Shown: positions 10,821 to 22,401 of the stretch, piece after piece | Layout of the letters: each line of letters opens with the position of its first letter | Position numbering within the stretch: the first letter of the stretch is position 1 | Assembly (NCBI GenBank): GCA_027475525.1 | Contig: JAMWFC010000012.1 | Span: 343,831-407,830, forward strand | DNA from: Macrolepiota albuminosa | Taxonomy: Eukaryota > Basidiomycota > Agaricomycetes > Agaricales > Agaricaceae | Length of the DNA: 64,000 nt | Reading direction: 5' to 3' | Program-made: the position numbers and the translations under genes | Notes under the pieces: model-generated | Database searches by the model: none | The model's input: only the letters and a program-made list of their open reading frames with translations | What the model was told of the DNA's origin: nothing

Positions 10821-10966
10821 CTTAATGTGGTGTTTCACACATAGTATAGTCATTGCACAGTATCGTGTATTTCACTTGCAGTGGTGGCAAGCTTTTCCTA
10901 TGGGGTTTTTATGCTACCCCACATGCCCATTTTATAGTGTATTACTTACTAGGTCTACCAAGGTGC

Positions 10967-11023
10967 GTCCTTACAGACTCGTCCTTAGCTATTTACTTAG
11001 CGGAGGTAGATAACAAAATAGTA
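10967..11023 (+). repeat. Dispersed ~57-bp repeat, copy A
   Basis: It contains TCCTTACAGACTCGTCC and TTAGCGGAGGTAGATAACA. A second copy with about six mismatches lies at 49533-49589, 38.6 kb away and in the same orientation. Confidence 0.8.
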
Positions 11024-11272
11024 ACATGTCACTCTCTCGCGTCCTCGTGATGGACAGGCCATCCCTCTTGATGCTCAGTGAAAACTGGATCTGGAGGAAT
11101 CTGGGAGGATCGGAAAATTGAGGTCGATTTCTGGCGCCTTCGGGGGGGGTGGGGGGATTTCTTGTGTAACTCTAAATTTAGATATGAAACAGACACATTG
11201 TCAAAATCGCGCGTCAAGTTGTCACGGGTGATGCATCGGTGATGACACGCTCGTCCATTCACAACTTATACC

Positions 11273-11783
11273 ATGAGCGCCTTGTCTATGCCTACTACAC
11301 CAGTCAAGTCTGGGGGCCTTGCCCACAATATCTCCGTCATCGCGCACCAGAGACTGATGAAACTCATCATGCGAATCGAGGAAGATTTCGAGCGAATATC
11401 TGAGTATTTCCAGGCTGAGATCAATGACATTAAGGAGGATCTTACAGGTCTTTTAAGCTTTCGCTACTGTTGGAACATCTCAACTAATCATTACTATCCT
11501 TTTTTCAGCACATACCGAGATTGAAAAATCTACTCTCGAATACATCCAATCACTTGTTACAAACCCCTTGACTCCTCGACCAACCGATATTTTGACTCCT
11601 CGACCAACTGATATATCAACTTCCTGTGCTCCGACTCAACCTCAAAAAACCACAGATACTACGACCACAATTATCAAGTCTCCTGCGTCATCAGTCACTG
11701 AATCTGATCCCGATACCGATTCACCCAATTACAGAATGCCTGGTGTTATATATGTGTGCCCACCAGGTGTATTGCCAGCTTAG
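11273..11783 (+). CDS. Small two-exon protein with coiled N-terminus
   Basis: Function not recognised. Exon 1 is 11273-11447 (MSALSMPTTPVKSGG, then a helical, charged segment with LMKLIMRIEEDFERISEYF); exon 2 is 11509-11783 after a 61-bp intron ending TTTTTTCAG. The product is 149 aa. The second half is Thr/Ser/Pro-rich with a short duplicated unit (LTPRPTDI twice) and ends YVCPPGVLPA. It lies just upstream of the transposase on the same strand, so it may be an accessory gene of that element. No domain supports a function. Confidence 0.55.
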
Positions 11784-12156
11784 AAGAAACAACAAGAGGG
11801 GCAGTGGTGTATTGAAATGAGGAGGTGGTTTTGCTGGTTAGTGCAATGGACTTTTTATGACGATATTCTGTAAATACAAAGAATTATATGACTGTCATTA
11901 TGAAATGAAGACTTTAAATTCTATTCAGAGTCTTGTTTGTTAAGGACACTATAAATGCCCTGGAGTTTTAGCAAGACACGACTGACTTCATTGATAATAA
12001 TGACAGGTTTTATGTTTTTAACCATTTTGAAGTCCGCCAACTTTTTCTACCATATATGGAAAGTGTTGTAGTTTATAAGTCGGAAGAAAAATTTCACACG
12101 ATCAGTTTCTTCGTTATCAGTACTATCACCATCATACCACCATTGCACAATTTACT

Positions 12157-15100
12157 ATGGCTAGCTCAAAAACAACTATTTGTCACTGTGATGTCTGCCG
12201 GGGGGCTCAGGTATCTACTAGGACAGCTTGGAATCATCGTGATAGGCCAAGATACCAACCTGCTAGTCCAAAATACTCTTATTCTCGCTGGCTCCATGAT
12301 TCAGAACAGTCTAAACTTGATGAGCATGAATATGATAGCTCTGAAATAAATGATGAATATAGAGCTCAGGCTTCTGGCTCACACAAACGAGCTCGCATAG
12401 TAAGTTATCATAATTCTGAACTTGATGACATGTAACAGATAATGTGATCAATATCATTGCATTGCAGAATTTTTTGAGTGAACCTGAACAGGACTTAGGC
12501 ACAACTGACAACCAAACCCAACCTCATGAGACATGGGAGCCAGACTCAGAAGTTCATTTGGAGGATGAAGATGTTGGATATCAAGGTTTTGAAGGTACTG
12601 ACAATGATTCTGTATTAGGTACTTCTACTGGCAATAGTGAATCTGATGGTGAGAGCTTTACTTCTGCTGGTATGCTTGCTCAAGAGCTTATAACTGCTTG
12701 TAATACAGACATTGAGCAAAATGCACTACCTTCACTTATTCAAGAACAGGAGGAGCTTCTTGAAGCTCATGTTGAGAATTTGCGCATCAGCCAGAAATAT
12801 ATTCACTTAATCCAGAATGCCACTCTAGATAATGGCAAGCTTGATCTGGATACAATCAATCTTCTTCGAAATCCTACTGCAGGGCCTGTAGCTATTAAAG
12901 ACCCTGATGATCAGCTTTCACTTGAGATCTTTGATTCTACCAATGCTAGCGAGTCAGTATACAATCAATGCCGTAGTGCTATTCTTCGACGTTATCCTCA
13001 AAGCAATATGCTTACTTTTTACAATGTGAAAAAGCTAGTTGCTAATATCAGTGGCATAGTCTCAATCACAGATGACATGTGCATAAACTCATGCCATGCT
13101 TTTACTGGTCCATTTGCTGAACTTGATGCTTGTAGTATCTGTAAAGAGTCTCGTTATGATCCTGATCAGCTTGCTAAGCATGGCAAGAAAATACCACGAC
13201 AGCAAGTTTGTACTATTCCTCTTGGCCCACAAATTCAAACATTACGTTGGACTAAGGAAGGGGCCCATAAAATGTGCTATATTGATGAAAAAATCAAAGA
13301 AGTAATTGAGCAAATAAATGGTCTTGAAGCTGATGGTGATATGATCTATGATGATATTTTCTGTGGAGAAGACTTTATTAAGTTTGCTGAACATATCAAT
13401 ATTACTAGTAAAGATACCTTGATATCACTGTCAATTGATGGTGTGCAACTTTACCAAAACAAGAAATCTGATTGTTGGATTGGTATTTGGAAAATTGAAA
13501 ATTATTCTCCTAAACTTCGTTTTAAGGAAAAAAATATATTTCCATGGATCACTATACCTGGCCCAAATAAACCCAAAATTATTGATTCTTATACATTTCG
13601 AGGTCTCCATCATTTATCAGCTCTTCAACATGAAAATAGTGGCCATGGTTTGAAAGTCTGGGATGCTAAAACACAAGGCTTTATTTATTCCCGTATATTA
13701 TTTGCTCTTGGAACAGCTGATGCTGTTGGAATTACAGAATTGGATGGGCGTGTTGGTCACCATGGAGCACAAGGCTGTCGTCTTGGCTGTGGTATGAAAG
13801 GAAGACATAAACCAAATAGTGGGCACTACTTTGCAGCCCATCTCAAGCCAAATAATTATAATGTTCTTGATTGCAATCATCTAGATATTAATATCCGATA
13901 GCTGCAGCCTGTTTTTATTGAGGTCTACAAAGATAATATCCGCATTCTTATGAGCTCTCAAGATCAAGCTGCATTTGAGCGTAATCGGAAAGCAACAGGC
14001 CTCAGTAAATCTAGTCTTTTGAGTGGCCTTGTTCCAGAACTTTCACTTCCTGTTCCTCATTGTTTTCCTCTTGATTTAATGCATCTGTTATCAATGAATT
14101 TACCAGAACTACTTATATCACTTTGGCGTGGTACACTAAAGCATTCAGATGATGACTATTGGCCTTGGGCTACTCTTATTGGAGATGTCTGGACTAAACA
14201 TGGAAAACTTGTAGAAAATGCAACACAGTATTTTCCTTCATCTTTTCACCGAACTCCTCGAAATCCAGCAGAAAAAATATCTAGTGGTTACAAGTCAACT
14301 GAATGGTTTCTTTATATTTATGGGCTTGGTCCTGCTTTTTTTCGCATAATTCTTCCATATGCATATTGGAAAAACTTCTGCAAGCTAGTAGCTGCAGTTC
14401 GGATTTTTGTTCAACGGCGCATTACTGGATATCAGATTGCTCAAGGACACTCTCTTATTATTCAATTTATTGAAGAGTATGAGAACCTTTACTATCAGCG
14501 ACGAGTTGACCGCCTTCAAGTATGTCGGCCATCTATACACACACTAATTCATTTAGCAAGTGAAACACTTCGTGTAGGTCCCGGAGCATACTTTTCACAA
14601 TATACTATGGAGAGAACTATTGGTAGCCTTGGAAAAGAGATTCGTCAACCTTCTAATCCATATGGTAATCTGTCTCAGCGAGCTCTACTTCGTTGTCAAA
14701 TCAATGCTGTTGTCAACTCATGTCCTGAACTTGAATTTATGAAAAAGAAATCTCAACCATTAGCCAAGCCACCTTCTGATAGTTTGCCTATTCTATTGTT
14801 TCGTCGAGATAAAGTGGCCTGCCCACTCCAAAATAATGCTGAACAAATTGTGATCTCAGCCTCATTGAATATATCTGTTGTTCGACGATGGGGCCGTGTA
14901 CACTTGCCAAATGGCCAAATTGTACGCAGTATATTCAGTGATGAAAAACGTACAAGAAAAAGTCGGATTAGTAATAATGTCAAGGTAAAGCATTAGAAAT
15001 ATTTAAGTTATTGCAAAGCAGCTAATATTGTATAATCAAGATTTGTTTGAATGGAAGCATTACATATGCTCAAGTCCGCTTTTATTTCTATGTAAAAACT

Positions 15101-15400
15101 GAGAATGACTCTGCAAATGAGACAGAGAATACACATTCAGATGAAGAGTCACCAAGTCTAATTCCATGGGCTTTGGTCTCAGTATATTCAGATCCAGATC
15201 CTACTATTTTAGAAGATTCTCATGGCACAATCTGGGCATGCCATGACAGAGGAGACAATGGCTTGCAGGCAATTTGTGCAGCTGATATAATTTCTCTTGT
15301 GTCAATGCAGCCAATGCCAGTATTTTCAAATGAGCCACAAGATCTCTGGTTTGTTGTTGAAAAGTCTAGCTTAGAGGAGGCTCAATTAGGAGTAGAATAG
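12157..15400 (+). pseudogene. Tnp2-family transposase with one in-frame TAG
   Basis: This is a DDE-type transposase expected to cut and paste the element. Exon 1 is 12157-12399 (starts MASSKTTICHCDVCRG), intron 12400-12467, exon 2 12468-14984, intron 14985-15040, exon 3 15041-15400. All phases match. Exon 1 has a CHCDVC motif. Exon 2 has the Tnp2 signature: a zinc-knuckle-like stretch (CINSCHAF, then CSICKESRYD near 13120-13160), SLSIDGVQLYQNKKSDCWI, a GLHHLSALQHE stretch, GTADAVG and GHHGAQGCRLGC, and later LDLMHLLSMNLPELL. The beta-rich C-terminus is ITYAQVRFYFYV. The only lesion is TAG at 13899-13901, with homology continuing in the same frame. A full-length protein would be about 1,040 aa. 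The TAG may be a recent C-to-T mutation, a sequencing error or a read-through site. Confidence 0.8.
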
Positions 15401-15755
15401 CATGAGCAGCTTTTTTACTGTCATTAATTCAAAGTTGTTATATATTTTATTTACTTGTCAATTGATGCTTTGTATAAAATGAAATTGTATTTCTAACTAC
15501 AAATTGATAAATAACATTAAGAGTGACATCACTTAAGAATGGAGGATCTAATATTGTATAAACAATGGAGTCAAATTCTGGGCATGTCGAAGGATTGATG
15601 TTTGCAACTTCAATTTACTGCTGATTTGCCTTGTCACATTGTCACATGATTTTGACTTCGAATCCATTGCTATTTCTTCTTGACTGCCACCATCGTATGC
15701 ATGAATTCTAGCTGGAACTTTCTCTCTTCTCCTCATCCCCTCACTGATACATCAA

Positions 15756-17422
15756 ATGGCTCTTCATTATCACCAAAGAAATTCACTGTATGTTCATAAG
15801 TCCATACTATATAATAAGTGTCACTGATTTGACTTTGCTTAGGTACCCAAAGCTCCGATTGACGACTTTAGAATGCCTGAGGTATGACTTTTTCAAAACA
15901 AGTTTCTTTGCTGATCAAATTTGCTACATATAGCCAATAAACTCATTCCATCATCCTGCCCTCAAAAATGCAACTCATCAAGATCTGATTATTGCCGGTA
16001 ACAATGCATATATTCGGCTACTGGGCACATACAATGAACTGAAGGCTGAATTACGTCCTCTTCGGTATGTATATGCTTATTTGTGCAAATACATCGCTGA
16101 CACTGTAAAAGTGATGAGGTGGAATACCATCGTAAACTGGCAATTCTATCTGCCTCTGCACCAAGGAATATCAGTAGTGAACATGGATCGACATCATCAC
16201 ATTTCTACCAGAAAGCTCCGAAAATCAAAAATCGTGAAAATTACCCGAATGTTCCATACTGGGATAAAAGTGAATGGTTGGCTTGTATCGATAGGTCGAA
16301 GGACAGTGGGAAACATATAGATAAGCTTGGTTTCTTGACTGATGAAAATGGTGATATACTTGAAGGAAGCTACCTCCGCCAGATAACCCAAAGTGCGCAT
16401 GAATTATGGAACCAACTCGACGAAAACAACGAAGCACCATTCACATGGTCCAAGAAAACAAGCAAGGCTCGTGAATTTGTCTATGAACATTTACTTTTGG
16501 ACTACCCTGAATTTTCACTCGCAAACGGAAATTGGAAACTCGAATGCTTTGCGACACTTAGATATCCTGACTGGACAAAAAAACGGGAATCAGGTGTGTT
16601 TTTTATTTACTACATTTTGTGCTTGCTTCACGTATGTTTATAGCATCGTCACATAAGCGCAAATGTAAACACTCAAGCTCACTTTATGAACGCAAGGAAA
16701 AGAGGCAAAAACATTGTCAACCACCACCTGGAGCATTAGTTATTGAAATCGATGACAATGGTGAAACTGAAGGTAAAATCCTAGTTTCAATTTATTGCTA
16801 GCCTGATTCTATTTTGCAGAGGCCAAATCAACTACAAATCTATCTTCGCATATATCCTCATCACAGGTGCCAGCTCCCTTGCCATTGCAGGCACCGATTT
16901 CCTTGTCATCGCTTTTGTTGCACGCTCCGAATCCTACTCCATCACATGCACCAATGCCCTTGCCATCACAGCCACCACTCATAAACCCATCGCAGGCACG
17001 TCTTCAAATTCTTCCTTATTCTCACTTTCTTACTCTATCGCAGGTGCCTATCGAAACTCCATTGTCGGTGTGTCTTCAAACTTTTTTTATTCTCACGGTC
17101 CTCATGCCATCGCAGGCACCACCTATAAACCCATCGCAGGCACGTCTTCAAAATCTTCCTTATTCTCACTTTCTTACTCTATCGCAGGTGCCTATCGAAA
17201 CTCCATTGTCGGTGTGTCTTCAAACTTTTTTTATTCTCACGGTCCTCATGCCATCGCAGGCACCACCCATAAACCCATCGCAGGCACGTCTTCAAAATCT
17301 TCCATATTCTCACTTTCTTACTCTATTGCAATATCTCTCAGTCACAAGAAACGATTTCCAAGTCCATCGATTTATCCGCTCCACCTCGCCCATTGACAAT
17401 CCGCGTTCCTAATCCACTGTAA
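15756..17422 (+). CDS. Transposon companion gene of unknown function, Pro-rich C-terminus
   Basis: Function unknown. Supported exons are 15843-15881, 15934-16064, 16112-16593, 16644-16772 and 16820 onward, joined by 45-55 bp introns in matching phase. The start is uncertain: ATG at 15756 does not splice in phase. The central domain has VPYWDKSEWLACIDRS, a GFLTDENGDI segment and LDYPEFSLANGNWKLECFAT. The order W-D-K, D-x-D-G, FPEF/YPEF and N-x-W-K is one I recall from proteins beside Tnp2 transposases in agaric genomes. Two basic clusters (SHKRKCKH, ERKEKRQKH) suggest nuclear entry. The C-terminus is Pro/Ser/Leu-rich with an in-frame 144-bp repeat. It ends either at 17412 (TGA) or, with a further splice, at 17420-17422 (TAA, ...RVPNPL). 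Confidence 0.55.
16983..17330 (+). repeat. 144-bp in-frame tandem repeat
   Basis: Units start at 16983, 17127 and 17271, about 2.4 copies. A unit is 48 codons, so copy-number change keeps the frame. It encodes a Pro/Leu/Ser-rich block beginning NPSQARLQ. CGCAGG recurs within it, creating many potential splice acceptors. Confidence 0.85.
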
Positions 17423-17492
17423 GTCCGATTGCATTGCACTCAAGTATGCTATACTAAAATCGTTAAGTAAAAATATCAATATACCTTTGCCT

Positions 17493-17868
17493 ATGACGAC
17501 CACTGCTCAAGACACAATATCAAATAAACCTGTCGCCACTGCCCGTGCTAAGAAATCAAATACAAAACCACTAAAAGTAAAAGAAGGATTAACATCAGCT
17601 CGGTAAGTTTGTTGGTACTTACTCTATAATAACTTCTTGAACTGTCCAGAAACATCTACGCTATCGATTATCTAAAATCACACCCAGACACAACTGAAGC
17701 CGAGTTCGTTGATGTATGGAAGGCTTGCGACGCAGAAACTAGAAAGGTAAGTTTCATATATTGTTAGATTGAGAAATTAACTTGACGATATGCTTCCAGA
17801 TATACCAGGATCGTTCGAAGGAGTGTACCAAGGCCCGCAAGAAAGGAACCAAGACAACCGACGACTGA
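17493..17868 (+). CDS. Small basic protein, transposon companion
   Basis: Three exons (17493-17602, 17650-17746, 17800-17868) with two introns of 47 and 53 bp in correct phase give 90 aa. It starts MTTTAQDTISNKPVATARAK, then NIYAIDYLKSHPDTTEAEF and a Lys/Arg/Thr-rich C-terminus ending KKGTKTTDD. The N-terminal tail is Ala/Lys-rich. The I-x-A-I-D-Y-L-K-x-H-P segment followed by a charged helix is one I recall from short proteins beside basidiomycete Tnp2 elements, of unknown function. It is the last gene of the cluster, same strand. Confidence 0.6.
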
Positions 17869-19068
17869 GACCTCGATCATTTTTCGACACTTTCAAACGA
17901 CACTCCATGGTATGTTATGTCCTCCGTATTTGTTCTTCATTTGAAGTTTCTTATTTGCCGTCGCAATACAAGTATTTTAGAATGCTCAGATAGACACCGT
18001 TGTATTCAGATAACTACAGATTATAAACGATGATTTCTGTACATTTTTCGAAACAGACAATCGGATGTGTTCGGTTCGGTACAGACAAGAACAGATAACG
18101 GCAGAGAAGTGGATGCCAGTTCACAGAATTTGCCAACTCTCGTCAGAAATACCTCTGAAAATTATAGAAAATTTCTGCGTATTCTGTGGTTATCAGCAGT
18201 GCAGAAACTCTCAGATATCATCAGACTATATCAGATCCCGTTCTCACTGGGAAGCTTGATGTCTGATCTCAGATTGATTGATCGTTCGGCGTTGTTTCGG
18301 CATCTTTTCTGGGGCTTGGAGACTGTAACCGCAGCGTGGAGTCACGGTGAGGTCACACGATAGAGGAAAGAGTCTTCACGCAATAGAGAACGGGTGTAAT
18401 CTCTGGTATTGGGAAGAAACTGGCTACGAGATACAGTACGACAGTTTATATACCTGTAGCCCCTCAATATATCAAATGAGTCCCTAGCGGGCAGGGGTGT
18501 GGTAAACAAATAGGAGTCCGAAAGAGTGTAATCTGGTCACGGTCGCTACAGAGACTGTACTGGTTCTCGGTATTGTGGACTGTTCAACGACTTTCTTGTC
18601 TCCCTTCTTGACTCGACTCTGAACCAAAGCTTTCGCTTTCTATCCTTCCTATTCTGAGTATTTGATCTGGGGGCTTCACTTGAACAACCACCCGTACTCC
18701 ATATCCCGGAACCAAAACCTTCACCTCGACTTCTACTCGTACACGATCCTTCAATAGGTCCATCCCACGTCCACACCGATTTCATACTTATTGACTTCAA
18801 AGACTTACATACCTGGTGTTTTATATAACGCACAACACCAATTTCATACGTCTTGACTTGAACAGAATCAGAAGATCACGAGAAACGTACATAGAACTAC
18901 TCGGAGCTGTTGCAATAGCACAGCGAAACCATCAAGGAGAGAATTAAGGTATAATTAGGAATTCAACAAAGTCCATAACTATAATCAAAGAACAAAATCA
19001 GTAAAATCACGCCTGTTAAGATCAGGAACGACACACATAAATACTTTCCAGTCCGGTTGATGAGGAAG
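17869..19068. other. Intergenic, possible transposon end and LTR remnant
   Basis: No supported gene. The stretch 18050-18250 is unusually rich in CAGA and CAGAT words, possibly subterminal repeats of the transposon to the left. 18350-18550 has TATA-like and C-rich segments reminiscent of a degenerate LTR, but no matching partner was found. Confidence 0.35.
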
Positions 19069-19546
19069 TTACTTCATCTGTGTGTGAATCTCTCCTGTTG
19101 CCTTTGGAGTTTTGTTCGTGGGTAGAAGTAGAGGTGGAGGTAAGGGCTCCTGATCATCGTCATCGTCATCATCATCTTCGATGAATTCTCGAGCAGGCGG
19201 CCCGTCGTCAATGCTGAGGCGTATGGGACCCTCTGATCGTGGTATCGGAAATGTCCTTAGTCTAATATAAATGAAGGCAACCGAGAGGATGCGAATGGTA
19301 AGTTATGAGAAGGAAAGAACAAAAAAAAACGCACTGGTGAGCAACGACGCGCCTGAGAGAGTCTGCACGTCTCCAGATGAGAAATAGGATGCACATTGTG
19401 CATGTCATGAAAAGGAATAGTAGGGGTATGTTGCCGATTGGCTGAGGACGCCGTGAATCCTGAGGAACTGGAAGGAGTTAGAGCAACAAAGGCTCGAAGA
19501 TTGCTGAAAGTGAGAGAAACTGACCCCCAGGTTGTGTAGGTGGCAT
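19069..19546 (-). CDS. Small single-pass membrane protein, conserved hypothetical
   Basis: Exons 19546-19525, 19467-19335 and 19261-19069 are in phase and give 115 aa. The first intron has a textbook CTAAC branch site 10 bp before its AG. The N-terminus is MPPTQPG; one transmembrane helix (IPLLFLFMTCTMCILFLIW) is followed by basic RRADSLRRVV, placing the C-terminus in the cytosol by the positive-inside rule. Then come SEGPIRLSIDDGPPAREFIE, a run of eight Asp and a Pro-rich end. A single-helix protein with an R-L-S-x-D-D-G-P-P motif is a common agaric gene of unknown role. Its start lies 261 bp from the divergent Nudix gene, suggesting a shared promoter region. Confidence 0.7.
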
Positions 19547-19806
19547 GATGAACGGGAAAGAAAGAAACAGATATCTCTTTCAAATCTGGAAAATCAGCGA
19601 TGCTCGGTGAGCCAGTCACCCGTCGCGTGAGAGAGCGTGTGGTGAGAGAGTGATATGACAGACTACTAAAGGACTGTCAAATGTCCCACGCTCAAGTAAA
19701 TGATGTATATTGGTATCTAGTGGCACTGCTTATCGCAACTATAATAACTCTAATGGACAAGCCTCCTTCCAGTTCCAACAAAAATTCCTTCTCTTTCAGG
19801 TCTTTG

Positions 19807-20726
19807 ATGTCACAACTCCCCGTTCGCGTAGCGCCGCGTCCAGCGATGTCACCCCACTCCTCAGCTCAAGTTCCCGATTCAGGCTGGTCCTCACAGAACT
19901 TCATGCTCGGTGCTGGGATGGTCATCATCCAACCATCGACGCACAAGCTTGTCTTAGTCTACGATACCCAACAAAAACATTGGTTCTTTCCCCGTGGACG
20001 AAAGGATGTCGGGGAATCGTTGGAGACAACGGCGTTGAGGGAGGCGTATGAGGAGGTACGTATGCTCGTGGCTTGTTGCCCTCCTCTGATCGTTTCAGGA
20101 TAGTCGGGCTATCGGGCCAGCTTTCTCCCTCTCTTCACGCCTACCCATGCACCTTCGCCTCCCTCCGACCCCGGCGCTCGCAAACGGCTGAACACCGAGT
20201 CCTTATACACGACGATAACACACTGGTCCGCTGGACGCGGACGTCGACATGTACCAGGGGAGTATATGACTTTCTGGTATGTGGGGCAGATACCCCCTGA
20301 CGCGGTGTGTAAGGTTTGAAATGCGGATTCCAGGCATTCTCTGAATACAGGTTCTGTTGTGTAGGTGCATGAGACGGGCACAGGCATGCCCGATGAACAG
20401 ACGTATACTTCCCATATCGTTACATACGAGGAAGCAATGAACCGACTGTGGGGACTCGAGCGTCGCGTCTTGGAATATGTTTGGACCATCTATCTTTATA
20501 CCCTCAACGTCCTTAACGAGGTCGAGGCTGATCGAACTGATGAAGTCAAGGACGAAGATAAGACGGTATGTCCCTCTTTTCTTCATTCCGTCGGGTTTGT
20601 TCATCTTGGGATTAGGACTTCAGCTCACAGGAGAATGTGAACACGGCTTCTTACTTGTACAGCACAGGCACTGAAAATTCAACAAGAAATCTCACAGCTA
20701 ATAATAGCCTGGCATCACCCGCCTGA
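19807..20726 (+). CDS. Nudix hydrolase
   Basis: It is predicted to hydrolyse a nucleoside-diphosphate-linked substrate, such as a dinucleotide polyphosphate or sugar nucleotide; the substrate cannot be told. Exons: up to 20055, 20104-20304, 20365-20565 and 20616-20726, all in phase. The Nudix box (G-x5-E-x7-REUxEExGU) is complete across the first intron: GRKDVGESLETTALREAYEE then SGYRA. Upstream is the strand FMLGAGMVIIQPSTHKLVL, and after it GEYMTFWYVGQIPPDA. The C-terminal helix ERRVLEYVWTIYLYTL and a Ser/Asn-rich tail match fungal Nudix proteins of this size. The acceptor of the first intron must be the TAG at 20101-20103, not the CAG five bases earlier, to keep the box. ATG at 19807 was chosen as the first start near the domain; 19846 is also possible. 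Confidence 0.85.
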
Positions 20727-21081
20727 CGTCACTACCAACTCGAGGCATAGAACTTTATATGTATTGATTACAGATACCCTGTGTCCATGTGCTCACTTCA
20801 TAACTCCATACCCACAGCAGCATCCTCAAGTTCTGTATACGATAACAGTCTTCTGTATTCACTCAAACAGGAAAACAAAATAAAGCAGCGTAATTAATTA
20901 TCGCGCCCCACGTTGATGCTGTAGCGAGCATCCTTTGCTATCTTGCCTTGTCTTGCGCCGTATACCTCAAGATGTCTTCTCCAACTATTCTACTTTGATC
21001 ATCAAGGATTTAGCGGTCAAAATCCAACACAATTCGTCGTTTACGATACCACATTCAATTTCGACCACAGCAATTTTCTAT
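20727..21081. other. Intergenic between convergent genes
   Basis: Nothing supported. It is AT-rich and probably carries the 3' ends of the flanking convergent transcripts. Confidence 0.5.
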
Positions 21082-22401
21082 CTATGATATGGCGACTGGC
21101 AACTCGCATGGCACAGGCGTCAATAGTGAATCAGGTTCCGTCTTCGTCGAAGGGTCTGCTGCAGAAGATGCAGTCTTGTGAATACTGAGCATGATCGAAG
21201 GTCCCTGTGTCACCAATACCCCAATGACAGGATACAACATCTATGAAAATGTCAATTCCAGCCATGACAAGCAATTAGGTTTGACATACAGATAACATAA
21301 TAAAGACGTTGTAAAACATGTACATAATAAGCTGGAACAAAGTCAGTTCAGCGGCCGGTGTGGTATATGGTTGTGTCAGAATGACTGAAATCAATGAAAC
21401 AAGCTTTGGACGACATTTGAGTTGAGTAGGACGTTAGTTATAGTTATGCCAGTGATAACACACCTGGAGCAGACAGTATACGAAACCCATCTCAAATAAC
21501 AACGTCAGAAGCTTCCAGGATCTGCTCTTGCCCGGAATGAGGCTCAGGCCTTTGAACGCTTTCCGGTGTCTCCTATGGAAGATGATAAATAAAAAACAAA
21601 CGAGATTGGAGATTAATCACCAAAGAATGAATCCAATACAACAAGTGGCTATGAGGTTGGTCCCAAATGTCAAGCCAAAGCTTGTATATTGCAAATAGAC
21701 GTAGTACGGTTTGGAGAAGAGGATAATGGTACTGAGGACCGTACCTGGGGATCATCATAATGAGATGAGAAGAAAAGCATCTAGAAGCAAGATATACCAG
21801 CTGTCATCAACCAAAGCATCACTAACACATAGAGAGTCCAACGCATCTTTGAGAAGAGTATCCAAGCTCGCCAGATGATCAACGCGTCATTAGCAAGAAG
21901 CTATCGGATAAATAAGATATGCCAGCCCATTGTAAGGAGAACCTACTGGGAAAAGCTGGAACCCAGTATTAGCATCATCCCATGGCTGGAGCTTTTGATT
22001 TGTCGATTGACGCTTCTCAGCAATGGGCGTCCCGATATTCTCTACCAAACCCAAGCTGAGAAGAGAGACAAGACTCGCGCATTGAGTTATGAGAAGACCA
22101 GTTGCAGTAAGAATCCCAAAAAGCATTATACATGGGGCTACCCTCTGTGATGAGTTCCTGTCCATTGTATACGTCATCATTCATAAGTATATCACGGTAA
22201 TTTTAGGACAAACTGTATAGAGTAGCGTATGGCAAGTATTCCCAAAGGACAGAAAATCCCTGCAATACTACTGAATAAAAAACGAAGAATGTGGTAATGA
22301 GCGAACTCACCATAAAGAACAATGATAACGATATACTGATAAAAATTGATTGAAAGAGAAATCCCAAGGTCCAGAATGATTTGTCGCTCATCCGGAGTCA
22401 T
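21082..22401 (-). CDS. Multipass integral membrane protein, unknown function
   Basis: The start is ATG at 22401 (MTPDERQIILDLGISLSINF), directly followed by a hydrophobic helix; exon 1 ends at 22311 before GTGAGT. Further exons give GIFCPLGILAIRYSI, a helix with LFGILTATGLLITQCASL, the loop ending HRRHRKAFKGL followed by WKLLTLLFEMGFVYCLLQ (near 21500), then FQLIMYMFYNVFIM and finally MLYPVIGVLVTQGPSIMLSI. The tail is Ser/Thr/Pro-rich and stops at 21084-21082. The layout (acidic start, about six or seven helices, basic loop before the penultimate helices, Y-P-x-I/V-G-x-L-V near the end) is that of a large agaric membrane-protein family without assigned function. Not every intermediate exon boundary was resolved. 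Confidence 0.65.

Larger units (their letters stand above)
11273..17868 (+). mobile_element. Tnp2/CACTA-like DNA transposon with companion genes (ends not found)
   Basis: Four genes lie head to tail on the plus strand: a small coiled gene, a Tnp2-family transposase, a companion gene with Pro-rich repeats and a small basic gene. I recall the same companion types beside Tnp2 transposases in other agaric genomes. Terminal inverted repeats and a target duplication were sought at 11.0-11.3 and 17.9-18.3 kb and not found by eye. A CAGA-rich stretch at 18.0-18.25 kb may hold subterminal repeats. The boundaries given are gene boundaries only. Confidence 0.6.

Noticed and set aside
11000..18300. Terminal inverted repeats for the Tnp2 element
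   Set aside because: No convincing inverted pair or target duplication was found by eye on either side, so no ends were assigned.
18546..18833. A 95-codon minus-strand frame rich in Ser and Arg
   Set aside because: No start context, splice partners or motif; composition looks random in a GA-rich stretch.
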